Part shown: positions 6,184 through 8,431 of the stretch, one piece after another
How positions within the stretch are numbered: the first letter of the stretch is position 1
Layout: every line of letters starts with the position of its first letter
DNA from: Clostridiales bacterium
Lineage (GTDB): Bacteria; Bacillota; Clostridia; Christensenellales; Aristaeellaceae
NCBI GenBank assembly: GCA_022776785.1
Contig: JALFHA010000143.1
Coordinates: 1 to 8,431, forward strand
Length of the DNA stretch: 8,431 bases
Direction: 5' to 3'
Translations under genes and position numbers: made by a program
The notes under the pieces: model-generated
The model's input: the letters and a program-made list of their open reading frames with translations, nothing else
Database searches by the model: none
Told to the model about the DNA's origin: nothing

Positions 6184-7131
6184 ATGATGTACATTGGCGT
6201 GGATCTGGGCGGTACCGGCATCAAGGCCGGCGTGGTGACGGAGAAGGGCGAGATTCTTTCCAAGGGCTCGACGCCCACGAAGAACGAGCGGCCCTATGCC
6301 GAGATCATCGCGGACATTGCGGCGCTGTGCCGCAGGGTTGTCGGCGAGGCCGGACTGACGATGGATGATGTCAAGGCCATCGGCGTGGGCGTGCCGGGCA
6401 TTTGCGACCCGCGCACGGGCGTCATCCCCTTCTGCACCAACCTCGGCTGGCATGAGGTGCCCTTCGTGGACGAGATGCACAAGCATATCGACCTGCCCGT
6501 GGTCGTCAGCAACGACGCGACCGTGGCGGGCTATGCGGAGTCCATCGCCGGTGTGAGCGCGGGCACGTCCTCGAGCGTGTTCGTGACGCTGGGCACGGGC
6601 GTGGGCGGCGGCGTAGTTATTGGCGGAAAGCCGTATTCCGGCGCGCACGGCGTCGGCTCGGAGATCGGTCACATGATTCTGCAGATGGACGGCGAGCCCT
6701 GCACCTGCGGCAATCGCGGCTGCTTTGAGCGCTATGCCTCCGCGACGGCCATCATCCGCGAGGGACGCAAGGCGGTGGAGAAGCACCCGGAGAGCGCCAT
6801 CATGGCCCGCTGCGGCGGCAAGCCCGAGCGCATCAACGCCAAGACGGTCATCGACTGCGCCAAGGAGGGCGATGAGACCGCCAAGGCTGTGTTCGATCAG
6901 TACGTCAAGGGACTGGCGCTGGGACTGGTGAGCATCATCAACATCCTCGACCCAGAGGTCATCGTGCTCGGCGGCGGCGTATCAATGGCGGGCGCGTTCC
7001 TGCTCGACGCGGTGCGTGAGGCGATGAAGCCCTACGTCTTCTACAAGACCATGCCCTACGCGCGCGTGGAGCTGGCGCAGCTCGGCGCGGATGCAGGCAT
7101 CATCGGCGCGGCGCTGCTGGGCAGAGAATAA
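6184..7131 (+). CDS. glcK: ROK-family glucokinase
   Basis: Cytosolic ATP-dependent sugar kinase of 315 aa, converting glucose to glucose-6-phosphate. Motifs in order: N-terminal phosphate loop DLGGTGIK (7-14); NDATVAGYAE with catalytic base Asp111; GTGVGGGVV (137-145); GSEIGH (158-163); the ROK zinc site C-x-C-G-N-R-G-C-F-E (173-182) with His163 as fourth ligand; LGGGVS (262-267) at the nucleotide site. There is no N-terminal helix-turn-helix, so it is an enzyme and not a ROK repressor. Glucose is the likely substrate, but other ROK hexose kinases cannot be excluded. AAGGAG (6168-6173) lies 10 nt before ATG 6184; the adjacent ATG 6187 is a less well spaced alternative. It is probably co-transcribed with hprK and the glycosyltransferase. 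Confidence 0.93.
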   Translation: MMYIGVDLGGTGIKAGVVTEKGEILSKGSTPTKNERPYAEIIADIAALCRRVVGEAGLTMDDVKAIGVGVPGICDPRTGVIPFCTNLGWHEVPFVDEMHKHIDLPVVVSNDATVAGYAESIAGVSAGTSSSVFVTLGTGVGGGVVIGGKPYSGAHGVGSEIGHMILQMDGEPCTCGNRGCFERYASATAIIREGRKAVEKHPESAIMARCGGKPERINAKTVIDCAKEGDETAKAVFDQYVKGLALGLVSIINILDPEVIVLGGGVSMAGAFLLDAVREAMKPYVFYKTMPYARVELAQLGADAGIIGAALLGRE

Positions 7132-7164
7132 GCTGGCTTGCGCTCCGCAGACGGAAAGGAAAAC

Positions 7165-8094
7165 ATGCAAGGCGAACAGATTGAGATCCTCATGGCGGCC
7201 TACAACGGGGCGCCCTATATCCGGGAGCAGATCGACTCCATCGTGGCCCAGACCGATGCAAACTGGCTGCTGACGATCTCGGACGACGGCTCGACGGACG
7301 GTACGGATGCGATCATCGACGAATACGTCCGCCGCTATCCGGGCAGGATCAGGCGGGTGCGCTCCGGCAGACGCTTTGGCGGGGCAAAGGCGCATTTTTT
7401 CTGGATGACGGCGCAATGCGAGGCCGACTATATCGCCTACTGCGACGATGACGACACCTGGAGGCCCGGCAAGCTGGCGAGGCTGCGCGCGGCGATGGCC
7501 GCGGCGGAGACTGAGCTGGGCCGCGATACGCCGGTGCTGGTCTTTTCCGACCAGACGGTGACGGATGACAGGCTGAATGTGATTGCGCCCTCGCTGATGC
7601 GCTACCAGCAGCAGCGCTTTGAGCGCTTCGATTACCGCGGCCTCCTGATGCAGAATGTCGTGACCGGCGGCGCGATGATGGCGAACCGGGCGCTGGCAGG
7701 GCTGGCGCTGGCCTGCGCGGACGTCTCCCAAGCCATGATGCACGACTGGTGGCTGGCGCTGGCGGCGGCGCGCTTTGGACGGATTGTCTATATCGACGAG
7801 CCGCTGGGCGCGTACCGCCAGCACGGAGACAACAGCGTTGGAGCCAAAAACGTGGGCAGCGCAGCCTATGTGCGGCGGATGCTCGCCAGCCCGGCGCGTC
7901 TGCGGCGGACGCTGCTGGCCAAGAAGGCGCAGGCGCGCGTGTTTGCCCAAACCTACGCGGACAGGCTGGGCGGCGAGGACGAGGCGTTCCTGAGCGGTTT
8001 TGTCAGGCCGCACAGCGGGCCGCTGTTTTACTGGAAGCACAGGGCGCTGATTTGCGGGCTCCATCGTCTGGCAGGCATGATGCTGCTGGGCTGA
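7165..8094 (+). CDS. Family 2 glycosyltransferase (rhamnosyltransferase-like)
   Basis: GT-A fold glycosyltransferase of 309 aa, acting at the cytosolic membrane face to add a sugar from a nucleotide donor to a surface polysaccharide or lipid-linked acceptor. Motifs: MAAYNG (10-15), SDDGSTDGT (39-47) at the nucleotide site, CDDDDTW (93-99) as the metal-binding DxD region, TGGAMMANR (167-175), and HDWW (193-196) with likely catalytic base Asp194, then YRQHGDN (217-223). The HDWW...YRQHGDN combination is typical of rhamnosyl- and related transferases of capsule and O-antigen clusters; donor and acceptor are not determinable. There are no long membrane helices; the C-terminal end is mildly hydrophobic. 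ATG 7165 follows AAAGGA (7155-7160) by 4 nt; an upstream in-frame TTG at 7138 has no ribosome site. It is the last gene of the unit, 33 bp after glucokinase, with no other polysaccharide gene in view. Confidence 0.9.
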   Translation: MQGEQIEILMAAYNGAPYIREQIDSIVAQTDANWLLTISDDGSTDGTDAIIDEYVRRYPGRIRRVRSGRRFGGAKAHFFWMTAQCEADYIAYCDDDDTWRPGKLARLRAAMAAAETELGRDTPVLVFSDQTVTDDRLNVIAPSLMRYQQQRFERFDYRGLLMQNVVTGGAMMANRALAGLALACADVSQAMMHDWWLALAAARFGRIVYIDEPLGAYRQHGDNSVGAKNVGSAAYVRRMLASPARLRRTLLAKKAQARVFAQTYADRLGGEDEAFLSGFVRPHSGPLFYWKHRALICGLHRLAGMMLLG

Positions 8095-8133
8095 GGGCAT
8101 AATGCGCATCTGCGCGCTGGAAAAAACAAAGGG

Positions 8134-8171
8134 GCAGGGGGCCTGCACAGATGCGGGCTCCCTGCTTTTTT
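8134..8171 (+). terminator. Strong intrinsic terminator of the hprK unit
   Basis: A 14-bp stem pairs 8134-8147 with 8152-8165 (two G-T wobbles) around the loop CAGA and is followed directly by six T (8166-8171). An A-rich tract (8121-8130) on the other side could give weaker termination leftward. It lies 39 bp after the glycosyltransferase stop. Confidence 0.92.
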
Positions 8172-8215
8172 CATACTATTTTGCGGCTAAAATCTAGCTT
8201 TGCAGAATCAGCCCC

Positions 8216-8395
8216 GTTTCAATCGTAGGATGCTTCGCATCCTGCTCTGAAACTGCTTTTTCTTTTGAACAATAAGGGAACATTGGGCTACCGATCCGGG
8301 AAAACCGCATAGTCGCGCCGTAGGCGCTCCTTGCAGTTTCCAAATCTCCGCCTGCCTGTTTCCCGCGCAGCGGGCGGCAGGCTACGATTCCAAAC
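8216..8395. repeat. Paired inverted repeat element with hairpin cores (BIME-like)
   Basis: Two modules with the same plan face each other. The plus-strand module (8216-8256) reads GTTTCAATCGTAG, then a hairpin, then TGAAACTGC. The minus-strand module (8395-8333) reads GTTTGGAATCGTAG, then a hairpin, then GGAAACTGC. Nested perfect 8-bp inverted repeats result: AATCGTAG (8221-8228) with CTACGATT (8382-8389), and GAAACTGC (8249-8256) with GCAGTTTC (8333-8340). The hairpin cores differ: AGGATGC-TTC-GCATCCT (8227-8243) on the left; GCCTGCC/GGCAGGC enclosing CCCGC-GCA-GCGGG (8350-8382) on the right. A T-rich run (8257-8266) after the left module could also terminate transcription. No transposase or target duplication is seen. 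Whether it is repeated elsewhere in the genome is unknown. Confidence 0.6.
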
Positions 8396-8413
8396 CTGCT
8401 TGAGGGATTTCAT
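8288..8413 (-). CDS. Possible 41-residue basic small ORF inside the repeat region
   Basis: On the minus strand an ATG at 8413-8411 opens a 41-codon frame ending in TAG at 8290-8288. The peptide begins MKSLKQVWNRSLPP, is rich in Arg and Lys and has no signal peptide or known motif. AAGGGAG lies about 8 nt upstream, a good ribosome site. Against it, the frame runs straight through the inverted repeat modules and the ATG falls inside a perfect hairpin, so it may be a chance frame within a non-coding element. Function unknown. Confidence 0.2.
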   Translation of the reverse strand: MKSLKQVWNRSLPPAARETGRRRFGNCKERLRRDYAVFPDR

Positions 8414-8420
8414 CCCTCAA
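8400..8420. repeat. Perfect 9-bp hairpin at the window end
   Basis: TTGAGGGAT (8400-8408) and ATCCCTCAA (8412-8420) form a perfect stem with the 3-nt loop TTC (GAA on the minus strand). Neither strand carries a following T-run, so it is not a typical terminator. It belongs with the adjacent group of triloop hairpins. Confidence 0.65.
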
Positions 8421-8431
8421 ACTCCCTTCTT

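Noticed and set aside
6982..8148. 388-codon antisense frame opposite the glycosyltransferase
   Set aside because: It is a GC-driven shadow of a well supported gene, crosses into glucokinase and runs into the strong terminator stem.
8216..8420. CRISPR array
   Set aside because: The repeats are inverted and differ in core sequence and spacing. There are no regularly spaced direct repeats and no cas genes.

Overview
The window looks like ordinary chromosome from a GC-rich Clostridia-type member of the Bacillota. The reasons are strong AGGAGG-type ribosome sites, good TTGAAA/TATAAT-type promoters, a full HPr kinase/phosphorylase (the low-GC Gram-positive carbon-control enzyme), a ROK-type glucokinase and a secreted protein with a proline/threonine linker of the kind common in gut Clostridia. 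The exact family cannot be fixed from this sequence; Christensenellales or Oscillospirales-like lineages are only a guess.

Layout. Positions 1-186 hold the 5' end of a leftward transcription unit: a near-consensus minus-strand promoter (133-162), a leader with two inverted repeats, and a possible GTG start at 23. A MATE-family efflux transporter runs leftward from 1560 to 187. It has its own near-consensus promoter (1690-1718) and a leader of about 120 nt that contains a perfect 9-bp long-range inverted repeat. The gap 1561-1934 separates it from a rightward block: a YihX-like HAD sugar-phosphate phosphatase (1935-2579), a secreted peptidoglycan-binding protein (2647-3603) and a phosphohexomutase (3645-5069) that ends in a hairpin. 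A second rightward unit follows from a TATAAT promoter: hprK (5194-6129), ROK glucokinase (6184-7131) and a family 2 glycosyltransferase (7165-8094). It is closed by a strong intrinsic terminator (8134-8171). The last 260 bases hold no recognised gene but are packed with inverted repeats and tiny hairpins.

How the genes fit together. Four of the rightward genes sit around the glucose / glucose-6-phosphate / glucose-1-phosphate node or its regulation. The HAD enzyme would release glucose from glucose-1-phosphate, glucokinase would rephosphorylate glucose, the mutase would interconvert the two phosphates, and HprK would report glycolytic state to HPr/CcpA. The glycosyltransferase and the wall-binding protein are consumers or effectors at the cell surface. 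This is inference from family membership and gene order.

I see no CRISPR array, tRNA, rRNA, transposase or phage gene. No obviously new multi-gene system is visible. The least explained part is the 3' end (8216-8420), which looks like a paired inverted repeat element (BIME-like) built from hairpins with GNA triloops, plus the two structured leaders on the minus strand.
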